Of a stretch of DNA of 64,000 nucleotides, positions 33,998 to 44,056 are shown in pieces. The position numbers were made by a program, and so were the translations under genes. Position 1 is the stretch's first letter; the number at the start of each line of letters is the position of its first letter. Source of the stretch: Methylomusa anaerophila (GTDB taxonomy: Bacteria; Bacillota; Negativicutes; Sporomusales; Sporomusaceae); assembly GCF_003966895.1 (NCBI RefSeq), contig NZ_AP018449.1, positions 4,667,501 through 4,731,500 on the forward strand, read 5' to 3'. The notes beneath the pieces are model-generated. The model had not been told where the DNA came from and searched no databases. It was given only the letters and a program-made list of their open reading frames with translations.

Positions 33998-35170
33998 TCA
34001 ATATTGATTGGATTCTTTGATTCCGGCGATTACGGCAAATCCAAAGCCTTCCATCCCGCTGCATTCCTCTTGGTCTGCAAAGAGAGTAAAGCCGTCAGCC
34101 AACGCCAGGATGGGGGAAATATCATTTTCCCGAATCTTCACATAAATAACCGTTCCGGCAGGCATCATCCATTGCCGCGGTTTCGGCCTATGCCTAACAA
34201 TATCCCATCCCCCGTAAAGCTCCGGACGGGCAGTTGCCCAAGTGATAGGCTCCACCTCGATGTCCGGTGTCAGTTGCCAGATTTCTCCCTCGGTCTGCAA
34301 ATCCAATAGGAAAGAAAGATTATTCGGCCATAAGGCCGGAGTCAGCAAGATGATACGGGCTATTGGGGTCCGTTGTAATTGGCTCTTGATTTCCTCTAAC
34401 TGCTCTTCGCTCCATAACTTCCAATCGTTCGTTTCTTGCGATAAGAACCACGGGCGGTTTTCTCCGCCCAAGCTTACCAATGGCACCTCGGAAAAATCGG
34501 GACAAGGCTCACTTAAGGCAACCAGAGCGCAATCTGCCTTCAGATTCATCATGTTCATCTGGTAGAAATACGACCGTTCCGCTGTACGGCTGTCTCTGCC
34601 GATAGCTATACCGGTTTTGGCATAATCGTTAATGATGTCATCCTCCAAGGACAAGATGGCTGAAAAGGATTGCTGCTGGAGAACTCCCGCTTTCCAGTCT
34701 TCCAGGCGCAGATACCTGCCGCCGGGGGATGCGGTTTTCCCTGCGGTCTTTTCCCTATCGGGCAGCCCCAGTGTCCAGGACACTCCCGCCGAAGAAGCTG
34801 ACGAATTGGGTTCCAAGTGAAGGGGAAGGGCCCGCCATGTTCCAGCATCAGAATTTTTCAGACGATAAAAATTGTAATCCAGCGGAAGCGGCAACAGGTA
34901 ATCCCTGTTTTTAGCCAGCAAGATCGCTCTCTGGCGGAAAGCCCCATAGGATGCGGGTGTTCCCATCCATTGTTTTACAGGTCCGCCTTTCCCTCGGCGA
35001 AACTCAGCAAAGGTACTGTGCCGGTGAATATATGCCGCACGAAGGGCGCCATATACCGTATTAGGGCGGGGAGGGAAAAGCCCAACCAAATGAGAAGGAG
35101 TACCCAACTCGGTTGTCAGATGTCCTTTAAAAAAAAACGAATCGGCGGGAACTAAACTGAGTTTACTCAT
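33998..35170 (-). CDS. cmr3: Cmr3 RAMP subunit
   Basis: A 390-residue Cmr3-like protein starting at ATG 35170 behind AAGGAGG. It opens with LVPADSFFFKGHLTTE and GLFPPRPNTVYGALRAAYIH, the Cmr3 signature that holds the 5' tag of the crRNA together with Cmr2. A C-terminal GMEGFGFAVIAG loop is present. It overlaps the end of cmr2 by 8 nt. A longer frame to 35311 lies within cmr2 and is not used. Confidence 0.9.
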   Translation of the reverse strand: MSKLSLVPADSFFFKGHLTTELGTPSHLVGLFPPRPNTVYGALRAAYIHRHSTFAEFRRGKGGPVKQWMGTPASYGAFRQRAILLAKNRDYLLPLPLDYNFYRLKNSDAGTWRALPLHLEPNSSASSAGVSWTLGLPDREKTAGKTASPGGRYLRLEDWKAGVLQQQSFSAILSLEDDIINDYAKTGIAIGRDSRTAERSYFYQMNMMNLKADCALVALSEPCPDFSEVPLVSLGGENRPWFLSQETNDWKLWSEEQLEEIKSQLQRTPIARIILLTPALWPNNLSFLLDLQTEGEIWQLTPDIEVEPITWATARPELYGGWDIVRHRPKPRQWMMPAGTVIYVKIRENDISPILALADGFTLFADQEECSGMEGFGFAVIAGIKESNQY

Positions 35171-36809
35171 ACTCCGCCCTCCTTCGGTTAAAAAATGTAA
35201 GTATTTTAAGCAGGTCAATGAAGGCTCCCAAACCAAGAATGTCATAAAAATGGAAGGAAGGGCCGGCCAGTTCATAAGTTTGCTCAATCTCGCTCCTTTT
35301 TCGAACCGCACGCTTCACTAAACGCCGATATTCCGTTTCAATGATTTCTCTTCTTAGCTGAGGCATTGCTTGGCTGCGGTATGAATTAGGCAAAAAAGGC
35401 TGAAAAGCCTGGGCAAACCGATAGACGAAGGTTGGAGAAAGCTCTTTTTCCAATGCGGCGATAAACTCCTGTAAATACTCCGTGGTGGGCCGTTCATACA
35501 ACTGCCACGGCAGGACGAGTGGACCCAAATGCTCGCCGGAGCGCGTACGTACCGCGATGGCAAGGGCATTCTTTTCATTGCCTGACGGGGAGCAATAAGA
35601 CTTGGCGGTTGCTTCCAGCAACCGGGCTTGGTTAAGCGCTTGCTGCAGCGGCGATGTTTTGTGTCCAATAGCAATACCGGTGGATGAAGTTGCGCCAGTT
35701 CCCAGGCCTTCCTTCTCACTGGCAAAAGCGTGACGTAACGCGTCGGCTGCCTCCAAAACCTGGTTAACAGGAAATAAAGCCAGCACGTCGTCGCCGCCAG
35801 CATAAATCAGTATGCCCTTGTGTTTGCTGACAATTTCAGGAACAGCCTCTCGCGAGAACCGGCTCAATCTGCGGCTGAGCTCCTGGACATCCGAACCGTC
35901 GGCAAACCGTTGCCCCATATTGTCGCCATCCATGAGTAGTACCGCGTAATACTTTGCTTCCTGGCCGCCGATTTCCACAACTGATTCATATTTACTAAAA
36001 ATATTGTTGCTACACCGGTAATGCCGCTGGAAAATATCTCGGGCCATACGCTTGACAAGGCTAATGGCACAAAGATATTCGCGGTTCCGGATCCGGGCTT
36101 TTTCCAATTCTCCTTCATCATGGTCGTTAGCCGGTCGGAAGACCGGACTGCGCTGTTCCCAGGTGTTTTCTAATTTTCTCCGCAAATCGCCATAACGGTC
36201 TTTGTCCGCCAAGGGCTCATGGCATAAGGCGTCCAGGGCCGGATAAAGCGTACAAGCCAAGCCGTTCTCCTGATGGGGACACAGCCTGCGTTGGTTTTTC
36301 AGGGTCTGGAACCTGGTTTCCACTACTTGGCGCTGTAGTCCTCCCGTCTGCCCGACGGACTGGACAATCCAGTATACCTCCAAAAAGGCTTCTGTCTGCT
36401 GCCATATCTGGTCCTGCAAACTGTCTATGATATTCTTTTGTTCTGCAAAAACCAGTTCGACGGCCTTGGCGCAGAGAGTTCCTATTTCTTTTCTTACATG
36501 CAGTTCCGCCCTTTTAAGGAGCTGTACGGCTCCCTCATCGTCAGTATCCAAGGTAAAGGTAATTCTATTGGGCAGATGGGCAATGGACAGCGACGGATCC
36601 TGACTGCCTATTTTGGCTTTGATTTCCTGGGCTGTTATACGTGGATAGATAAGCTCGAACGAGGCCTCGGCCGCATACAGGTTTGCAATGGTCGATTCGA
36701 TTAAATAAGAAAGCAAGTAGCTGCCTCCCCATAAATCTTCGAGTTTTCTGGCGGCGGCGATAAAAGACTGTACGGGACCGATGGAGAAAATAGCGTATTG
36801 CTGCGGCAT
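35163..36809 (-). CDS. cmr2: Cas10/Cmr2 with active cyclase motif and no HD domain
   Basis: A 548-residue Cas10 of Cmr2 type, far shorter than HD-containing Cmr2 (850-1000). It starts directly with FSIGPVQSFIAAARKLEDLWGGSY, which in full-length Cmr2 follows the HD nuclease domain. The first Palm shows LLMDGDNMGQ and the second holds the intact cyclase motif YAGGDDVLAL near residue 330. A Cys-rich insert (CPHQENGLACTLYPALDALC) may bind zinc. On target RNA binding it would make cyclic oligoadenylates; DNase activity is not expected. Overlaps cmr1 by one base (TGATG). Confidence 0.93.
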   Translation of the reverse strand: MPQQYAIFSIGPVQSFIAAARKLEDLWGGSYLLSYLIESTIANLYAAEASFELIYPRITAQEIKAKIGSQDPSLSIAHLPNRITFTLDTDDEGAVQLLKRAELHVRKEIGTLCAKAVELVFAEQKNIIDSLQDQIWQQTEAFLEVYWIVQSVGQTGGLQRQVVETRFQTLKNQRRLCPHQENGLACTLYPALDALCHEPLADKDRYGDLRRKLENTWEQRSPVFRPANDHDEGELEKARIRNREYLCAISLVKRMARDIFQRHYRCSNNIFSKYESVVEIGGQEAKYYAVLLMDGDNMGQRFADGSDVQELSRRLSRFSREAVPEIVSKHKGILIYAGGDDVLALFPVNQVLEAADALRHAFASEKEGLGTGATSSTGIAIGHKTSPLQQALNQARLLEATAKSYCSPSGNEKNALAIAVRTRSGEHLGPLVLPWQLYERPTTEYLQEFIAALEKELSPTFVYRFAQAFQPFLPNSYRSQAMPQLRREIIETEYRRLVKRAVRKRSEIEQTYELAGPSFHFYDILGLGAFIDLLKILTFFNRRRAEYE

Positions 36810-37753
36810 CAGATGTTCACCCCCAGCGTTTGCAAAAAGGCATTGCGATCAGATTCATAGTCAACAGCAGGTGTTTTACGGCTATAGGCCGATTGCAGTT
36901 CGGAAATAACAGGGTACAGTTGACCAGCAATTCTCCGGACGCTACCCCATAAAGGAGAAGCAAACCGGGGGTAAATTCCACCTAGACTAGCTCTGCTTCT
37001 CAGGTGAGAAGCATGGCCATAATCGTTCAGAAGACAGTCCACACCCGCTGCATTATCCTCATAGGGTTTTCCGAGCCAAACTGCCATTAACGTAGGATGA
37101 GGCGGCAGTTGACCGGAATTGAAAACTGCTTTGACCAGGCATCCGTTTGTAATACCGGACATGATGGGTACGTTCAACCTGCTCAGTACTTCACACAGCC
37201 TCTGACCATAAGACTCGACCGAGTCGAATTGATGTTCCTGCCATTGCACGGCGCCAAAGCCTCTGCGGGCTCGCTGCCCCATCCCCGTCAAAAGGAGCGC
37301 CAGTTCCAGTGCATCCTGAAAGTGGCTCCACTTGTCTGATCGCGTAAACTGGTACGTGGAAGCTTCAATAGACAAAAACTGAGAAGCTTTTAACACCTGT
37401 GTGAAGGATTTATCTTTTGTCCTAGGTTTGTGATTCAACAACGGATATTCTTCAAGTAAAAAATTTGGGGGGTGCAGGACCAATCGCAGCAGAGATTTTC
37501 CGCTCTGTTCAGTTTGTGTCCCGCCAAAGAGCTCTTCTTCTTTCGGTAATAACTTGGCGGGATCCGTCTCATATTGCACTGCCCGCCACCAATAACGTAG
37601 TAGCCCCCGCAGAGAAGGAATCCGAAATTGGGGATCGCCGCGACTATTGGCGCCATGCATGGCCATAGGGGTCAGTGTTTCCACAGTATACCACTTTCGC
37701 TGCAAAGCACTACCTGCCCTATATTGTGATGTCTCTGCTCCCTCAATCAACAT
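36809..37753 (-). CDS. cmr1: Cmr1 RAMP subunit
   Basis: A 314-residue Cmr1-type RAMP, first gene of the operon. The N terminus reads VETLTPMAMHGANSRGDPQF and IPSLRGLLRYWWRAV, the standard Cmr1 opening; GMGQRARRGFGAVQW forms the glycine-rich loop. Cmr1 sits at the 3' side of the complex with Cmr6 and captures target RNA. GAGGAGA lies 8 nt before ATG 37753. The promoter must lie in 37754-37870 before the IS110 element; no convincing one stands out. Confidence 0.9.
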   Translation of the reverse strand: MLIEGAETSQYRAGSALQRKWYTVETLTPMAMHGANSRGDPQFRIPSLRGLLRYWWRAVQYETDPAKLLPKEEELFGGTQTEQSGKSLLRLVLHPPNFLLEEYPLLNHKPRTKDKSFTQVLKASQFLSIEASTYQFTRSDKWSHFQDALELALLLTGMGQRARRGFGAVQWQEHQFDSVESYGQRLCEVLSRLNVPIMSGITNGCLVKAVFNSGQLPPHPTLMAVWLGKPYEDNAAGVDCLLNDYGHASHLRSRASLGGIYPRFASPLWGSVRRIAGQLYPVISELQSAYSRKTPAVDYESDRNAFLQTLGVNI

Positions 37754-37859
37754 CTATATCTCTCCTCGTATAATAAGTTTTGTAGGCAATAATCCGCCAT
37801 TGTTTACAAAGCTTATTTTATTTTTTACTACCCGGATTTGAATCCCCTGATGCTAAAAT

Positions 37860-38110
37860 ATTCGTAAGAGAATTTAGCAAAGGTAACGTCTGATCTCTCC
37901 TGCAAAACCTTTTGGTTATTGCTTATAAAGCGTGACGCCTGCCTTATTCATCCAATACCGCTAACACAGATGTTGCGTCTCTGGGCGAAAGCTTTCCAGC
38001 AAGCTGCTTTCACAGATGAATGCTGATTATGCGAGGGTGCGGTCAGTGAGTAAGATCAGGGTATTCCTTTCTATCTTCCCTATTTTTTGCCAAAAAGGAG
38101 GTGAAGTTTT
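37860..38110 (+). ncRNA. Candidate IS110 left end with bridge-RNA region
   Basis: The 250 nt before the IS110 transposase contain no gene but are rich in hairpins, for example the segments GCGTCTCTGGGCGAAAGC, CCAGCAAGCTGC and TTTCACAGATGAATGC. IS110 elements are known to encode a noncoding bridge RNA at the end next to the recombinase that pairs with target and donor DNA. I infer such an RNA here; boundaries and loops were not computed. Confidence 0.4.
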
Positions 38111-39391
38111 ATGAAGAAGGCGGATCTTCTTTCTACTTTATTTGTGGGGATTGACGTAAGTTCCCGAGAAAATGTCGTCTGTGCTATTGATTACGAAGCA
38201 CAGAAACTTCTGCGGTTTTCTGTACCGAACAATCACCCGGGAGCCATTGAAATGGCCGAAAAACTTCATGCCTTCCTTTACGGAAACCGTGACATCAACA
38301 AGCTGATGCTTGCTTTGGAGTCCACGTCTTTCTACGGAATTCATATCGCCAATTATTTGTCTTCCTGTGAGCTGTTAATGCCATTTCATACTCACGTTTA
38401 TTGTTTGAACCCCAAGATGATTGCCAATTACAAAAAATCGTACATCGACTTAGGGAAAAACGATGCTGTTGACGCTTTTGTAATCGCTGATTTTGCCAGA
38501 GTCGGCCGAATTACTACTGCGCCTTGGCGCGGCAGCCAGTTTCTTGCTCTGCAACGCCTGACCCGCCATCGTTTACATATCGCCGCTTCGCTTACTCGCG
38601 AGAAAACCTATATGCTCTCGAATATATTTCTTAAATTCAGTCAACTTTCTATGCTCCACGAAGATCAGCAGCCGTTTTCCGACCATTACGGTGCTACGGC
38701 CTCTTCGGTTTTAACCGACTTCCTCTCTACCGAGGACATTGCCAATATGCCGCTGCAAGCACTGATTGATCATATTGGCCAAAAAGGTAAAAACCGGTTT
38801 GTAAATCCTGGCCATACAGCCTCTTTACTTCAGCAGGCAGCTCGCAATTCTTACCGATTGGATAAATGCCTATATGAACCTTTAACCCTCTCTATCGCCT
38901 CATCTTTCAACCTTATTTCCGCTTATGAGTCCGAAATAAAGGCCATTAATAAGGCAATTGAAAAAACTCTCAAGGGGCTTGACCCAAATGCTTATCACTC
39001 TCTGTTGTCCATTCCTGGCATCGGTCCGGTTTACGCTGCCGGCATCATTGCGGAGATTGGCTCCATCGACGCCTTTAACTCTCACAGTGCTTTTGCTAAA
39101 TATGCCGGTCTTGTTTGGCGTGAAAATCAATCCGGCAATTTTAGGGCTGACGACACCGTTCTTTCAAAAGCTGGCAATTCCTACTTAAGATACTATCTAA
39201 TTGAAGCTGCCAGTCATGTTAAGAACCATATACCGGAATACGCAGCTTTTTACCACAAGAAATACGATGAAGTTAAAACTCATCAGCATAAACGCGCACT
39301 CGCACTTACTGCTCGTAAATTTATCCGGCTGATTTTTGGATTGCTGGTCAACCATCAGCTTTACTCTAAAAGTAGAGTAAGCCAAATTTAA
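38111..39391 (+). mobile_element. IS110-family transposase (DEDD recombinase)
   Basis: A 426-residue transposase. The RuvC-like N-terminal half begins LFVGIDVSSRENVVCAID with the first acidic residue; LGKNDAVDAFVIADFAR contains further DEDD residues. The Tnp20 half shows LLSIPGIGPVYAAGIIAEIG and the Ser region SKAGNSYLRYYL. The gene is intact with AAGGAGGTGAAG upstream. It separates the cmr operon from the second methyltransferase-array block. Confidence 0.93.
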
Positions 39392-39599
39392 TGACTTCCA
39401 TTTTTTAACTTTTTTCTCCTTCTTGAGGAAAGAGCTTATTAGATTTACCCTTTTTTGGCACATTGCTTTACGATATTTATTTTTTATGAGCTTGACATAT
39501 TACCAGATTGCTTTAAAAATTGCGATTTGCCTCTTTATTTGGGCTAATGTCATAGTCGGTGGTAAAGTGAGCCAATGCAAAAGTAGACGGGTAGATACT

Positions 39600-39915
39600 A
39601 ATACACAAAAATCCGATTTGGCAAACTGGTCTCATCGATCTAGCAAGAGTATTCGGTCTTATCCATCAGTACGTGGATCTAGACGGCAACTTGCCCTTAC
39701 TAGTGGGATGGTATAGCGACTAGCGTTCGTAATCCTGTCTGCTTCGGCATCTAGCAGTTTATTCAGAGTTTCTTTTACAGTCCCATGAACGAGCTCTCCA
39801 AGCTGATTCTTCAATTCTGATCATTCCAGTGTATAATGTTATTCATAAGGGCTCCTCCTTGGCATGATTTGGACTGGTTTCTAGTCAATTCCTATCCTAA
39901 CACACTCTCAGAGCC
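39600..39915 (-). pseudogene. IS256-family transposase remnant
   Basis: The minus strand from 39915 has the terminal-repeat-like GGGCTCTGAGAGTGTGTTAGGA, AAGGAGGAGCCCTTATG, then a decayed frame including NKLLDAEADRITNASRY, the N-terminal motif of IS256/mutator transposases. Stops and deletions follow. The rest of 39392-40404, about 1 kb, shows no gene. Confidence 0.6.
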
Positions 39916-40467
39916 CTTTTTCATTTGTACGAAATTTATTTTACGTTATTATTTTCAACCAGCGTTGACAGTAGTTGACTGTGCACATTGCTAACCTTTT
40001 TCGTTTACTATAAAGTTCTATTTATTTCCTGTCTTTCCTCTTAATTTCGATAAATTATTACAACGTTCTTCACTGCCGCTCATAAAACCTGTAATTCTAA
40101 AAATTAAAAACTATTGTCTCAGGAAATTAAACCAAAAAGACATAAAAATAGACACTTTTAATTCCTAGTGTCATCAATTCAAATCTGTATCACAACAGAC
40201 AGCTATATGATTGGGCGGGCGTTTCATATATGAGCTTATTGCTAAACGCCGATTGGAAAATGAATCCTTTGTTAATACTAAGTATCTAAAGTACATTTTT
40301 TAGGCTGGTTATAGCCGTCTACTATAGCAAAACTGTCACCAGTGTCGTGTTAAAAAACTGTGTACAAGGCTTTAGAAGCAATAATTACAAGGACACGTGG
40401 CAGGTTCCATCACATGCCACGTGTCTAATCTAAAGGCCATAGATCCTAAAGTCCTCATTTACAATAT

Positions 40468-41337
40468 TTAGATTACCATTGCATAAGCTATCCGTTCAAT
40501 TTCTGACACGTCTAACCGCCGTCCGAGCGGTTTTAAATAGTTTTCACGATAATATGACGCTCCAACATCTTCAATTAATTTAAGACTGAATTGCTTCAAA
40601 AACTCCGCTACATTTAGTGGATCAAGGCCAAAATACCAGATCACACCATACTTCTCAAGATATTTCACCAGATCATTCACACCATTAATGTCGGATTTTT
40701 TTTCTATCACAGTTTTTAGAATATACGTGAATATTACAATACTGCCTGGCGAATTTTTAGAAATAAATTGCAGGGTATTGCCTACGGCTTTTTCGGTAAT
40801 GTACGGTGTAACCCCTTCCCAGATAAAAACTACAGGTTTAGAGAAGTCCAATCCCTTGCCGGCAAAAACCTCATCCAGAGTTTGACTATTGAAGTCAATA
40901 GGAATGAAAACAACATTGTCCGGCAATGAGCCGAGGTAGCTTTCAACTTTTTTCTTTTTATAATCCTGGACAGAAGGCATGTCAACTTCGAAAAACTTAA
41001 TTTGGTCGCGACCGAGTATCCTATACGGCCGGGTATCCAGGCCGGCACCCAATATTACAACTTGTTCGATCCCATTTTCGATAGCTGATTGAAGCGAATC
41101 GTCAATATATCTGGTTCGACAAATATTTGAACCATAAATACCCTTGGTTTGCTTGTCACTAAATCTTATTAGCCAATCTCTAATTATTTTGAACCCCAGC
41201 AGGAACCGATTAGGCCAATTAAAGAGATTTTTAATTACAGGATCGGTAAAGAGTCTTAAATCTTTAGGTTGGTACTGTTCAATCAACCGGATTGCTGCTA
41301 CATTAAAGGCGGTTTGCCCGCTTTTTTTATTTGCCAT
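40468..41337 (-). CDS. SAM-dependent methyltransferase, LCMT/TIGR00027-like (copy 2)
   Basis: A 289-residue near-duplicate of the gene at 28280-29149, with three substitutions (Ser24 to Pro, one Asp to Asn, one Thr to Met near the end). The duplicated block starts at 40405 and continues through the first two repeats and spacer of the adjoining array (to 41616). Intact SAM loop ILGAGLDTRPYR. Both copies appear functional, so the duplication is recent or maintained. Confidence 0.82.
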   Translation of the reverse strand: MANKKSGQTAFNVAAIRLIEQYQPKDLRLFTDPVIKNLFNWPNRFLLGFKIIRDWLIRFSDKQTKGIYGSNICRTRYIDDSLQSAIENGIEQVVILGAGLDTRPYRILGRDQIKFFEVDMPSVQDYKKKKVESYLGSLPDNVVFIPIDFNSQTLDEVFAGKGLDFSKPVVFIWEGVTPYITEKAVGNTLQFISKNSPGSIVIFTYILKTVIEKKSDINGVNDLVKYLEKYGVIWYFGLDPLNVAEFLKQFSLKLIEDVGASYYRENYLKPLGRRLDVSEIERIAYAMVI

Positions 41338-41519
41338 AGCATACCCATCCCTTCAGCCCTTAGCCCAGAATCTAAGTTATTATTATCTCCTTTATAATAA
41401 CATCATCCATTGGGATATATGCCCTATGCCCTGCTAACTTTTCACCAGATCTGGTTCAGCAATGAGGGTCGTGATAGCGAGAAATATTCCGTCGCGGTCT
41501 GGTTGAATGTCTCTGTCAT

Positions 41520-43076
41520 CACATGATCCCTTATAGGTAAGCTATAAACTGACATAAACCGGGGGACTTCCTTTCCCATCGAAATTGTTTCAATCCCTTA
41601 TAGGTAAGCTATAAACAAGAGTACTGCATTCTAAACAGTTTACAACCAATGTCGTTTCAATCCCTTATAGGTAAACTATAAACGAAGAATGTAGCAAACT
41701 TGAAACTGCAAATGCAAAGTTTCAATCCCTTATAGGTAAGCTATAAACCAGACATATTGGAGGTATTCCTTATTTGGATACCGCTGTTTCAATCCCTTAT
41801 AGGTAAGCTATAAACAGTCCAGTGTTTACGGGAACTCAGACGGCGATATGAGTTTCAATCCCTTATAGGTAAGCTATAAACTGTTCAGGGTTTCGATTGG
41901 TCCACCATCCTTACCGGGTTTCAATCCCTTATAGGTAAGCTATAAACGACTGCCGGAAAGAAAAAAGAAGACACCTATCAGGAGTTTCAATCCCTTATAG
42001 GTAAGCTATAAACACGGGAGTCCCATCGCCGCGTCTGCTGACCTGGCACGGTTTCAATCCCTTATAGGTAAGCTATAAACCGCGTCCTCCATATCGAAGA
42101 ATACCGGCATTTCAAAGTTTCAATCCCTTATAGGTAAGCTATAAACCTTTTGACGTACTTTGTTTTTTGAATCCGCTCCCGGAGTTTCAATCCCTTATAG
42201 GTAAGCTATAAACTTTTCTTCCTGCGTAGACACTGGCGAAGTCATGACGGCGTTTCAATCCCTTATAGGTAAGCTATAAACAAAGAAAGAGATCCGGATC
42301 TTGTCTCAGAGAAACTTGTTTCAATCCCTTATAGGTAAGCTATAAACCGGCGCTGCCGTCCACAATGGCCCACATGATTTCACGTTTCAATCCCTTATAG
42401 GTAAGCTATAAACCGGCAATTTCACCACTGGCTACACCGCCGATTTCCCCGTTTCAATCCCTTATAGGTAAGCTATAAACACATCCGTTTCTTCCGGAAT
42501 TGTGGATGTCGGAGGGAGTTTCAATCCCTTATAGGTAAGCTATAAACGATATTCTCCTCACCACCGCTTCCACGCCAAATAGGTTTCAATCCCTTATAGG
42601 TAAGCTATAAACTGTACTCTTGACGCGCCGTCTTGCTTTCAATGAGGAGTTTCAATCCCTTATAGGTAAGCTATAAACTGTTGGGAATCGGATCAGGCCG
42701 AAGTATCCGTTTCTGTTTCAATCCCTTATAGGTAAGCTATAAACTCCAGAGCCGGACAATCCATTGCAGGCTTTTGGAAGTTTCAATCCCTTATAGGTAA
42801 GCTATAAACCAAGCCGAAATAATTGCAGCCATGAAACACCGCAAGCGTTTCAATCCCTTATAGGTAAGCTATAAACCTTTTCTCTTGCAAGGAATTCTAA
42901 ATCTTCGATGCAGTTTCAATCCCTTATAGGTAAGCTATAAACTTTGAATGAACTTGTACTATCCGGACCGGTTGATTAGTTTCAATCCCTTATAGGTAAG
43001 CTATAAACGGTTGACAACATACCCAAAGTCAAAAACGTTCCGGCAAGTTTCAATCCCTTATAGGTAAGCTATAAAC
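41520..43076 (-). CRISPR. Large CRISPR array B, 24 repeats and 23 spacers
   Basis: Twenty-three 30-nt repeats (plus strand GTTTCAATCCC...GCTATAAAC) start at 41587, 41654, 41719, 41786 and so on to 43047, preceded by one degenerate unit at 41520-41549. Spacers are 35-38 nt. One repeat (41654) has an internal G-to-A change. The leader is on the right, so transcription runs leftward and repeats read GTTTATAGC...GAAAC. The repeat type fits type I-B/III-B loci, and no cas1, cas2 or cas6 is nearby. Confidence 0.98.
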
Positions 43077-43321
43077 CCATTTCAATGCCAGTAAAATCAG
43101 GATACCGTCCGTTTTTTCACTAGTAGTATCGTACGATACAACTCGGTATGTATGATCGATCGAATACCTGAAAATGCTCATCATACTGTTTTGGGACCAA
43201 TGGCCTATTTGTCGTCGACCTCCCGGTATTTTTACACTACTGGAGGTCGACGACAAATAGAATAAAGACAATCTTTGCTTTCCGGAGAACAATGGATACT
43301 CTACTTTTTTTATCCCACTGG
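43077..43321 (-). promoter_or_regulatory. Leader of CRISPR array B
   Basis: Nearly identical to the array A leader, including the GTATCGTACGATAC palindrome and the 19-bp inverted repeat (43205-43223 with 43242-43260). A few indels separate the two copies. Confidence 0.8.
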
Positions 43322-43940
43322 TTACCCTTGGCCCTTATATCTTCTTTGCAGGCGCCAATGCTTAAGATAGCCCCGCCTTCCGTTTCGTCAGAAAGCTTAT
43401 CCCATCGCTTAGGTATACTTAAAAATTTCTGTTTACTTTGTCCATATTGAAGAAAATGGACGGCATCAAAATACGCTTCCCCGCCCATTGTCACAATAAA
43501 GGTATCAATATATTGATACCACTCCGCCTGATCAATCTCCTGCTCCGGCTGCTCAATCAGCGATGCAAAATCACACCTTTTTTTCCAGCATGACTTGCTT
43601 TACTGTAATTCTTACTTTTCCATACCCATACGGCTTAGCTCCCCCCAATAAGATCATAAACCTGCTGTAGTTCCAAGCGGTGCTGCTCGGCCAGCGAAGC
43701 ATATCGTGAGATTGCAATACTGCCGGGGGTCTTAAACTAAGCAATAACAAACCCAGTTCGCCCTGTATAATGTTATAAAAGTAAATTTTACCATGCAAGC
43801 CTTTCACACTATTGCCTTTAATAATCGTTTTCCACTCAGCATATTGGTGGATGTAACCTTATTATTGTCCGGCTCTAGCGGCTGGCCTAAAATATGATAG
43901 TAATCATCACGCCATGAGCCATGGAAAATTTGCGCGGAAT
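43322..43940 (-). pseudogene. Broken RAMP-family cas gene, copy 2
   Basis: Collecting frames from the minus strand gives DDYYHILGQPLEPDNNKVTS, KGNSVKGLHGKIYFYNIIQG, ELGLLLLSLR, GGAKPYGYGKVRI and GGEAYFDAVHFLQYG, in the order of a Csm3-like RAMP. At least three frame changes occur, one from a run of six C where copy 1 has five. The gene is homologous to 27549-27965 and, like it, lies just upstream of the CRISPR leader. The 116 nt to the next gene have no other feature. Confidence 0.65.
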
Positions 43941-44056
43941 GAGTTAGTAAGCATCTGACGCTTACGATTCTCCTAAACTAAAATTCGTACCTAATCACAA
44001 AAAATAAGCTGCATGACTCGAAATCATGCAGCCGTATCAAATCAAGCGCATTTTTC

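Noticed and set aside
42225..42256. A 15-base match between a spacer end plus repeat (GTCATGACGGCGTTT) and 51726-51740, suggesting self-targeting
   Set aside because: It covers only the end of the spacer plus four repeat bases, so it cannot be a real protospacer, and chance matches of this length are plausible here.
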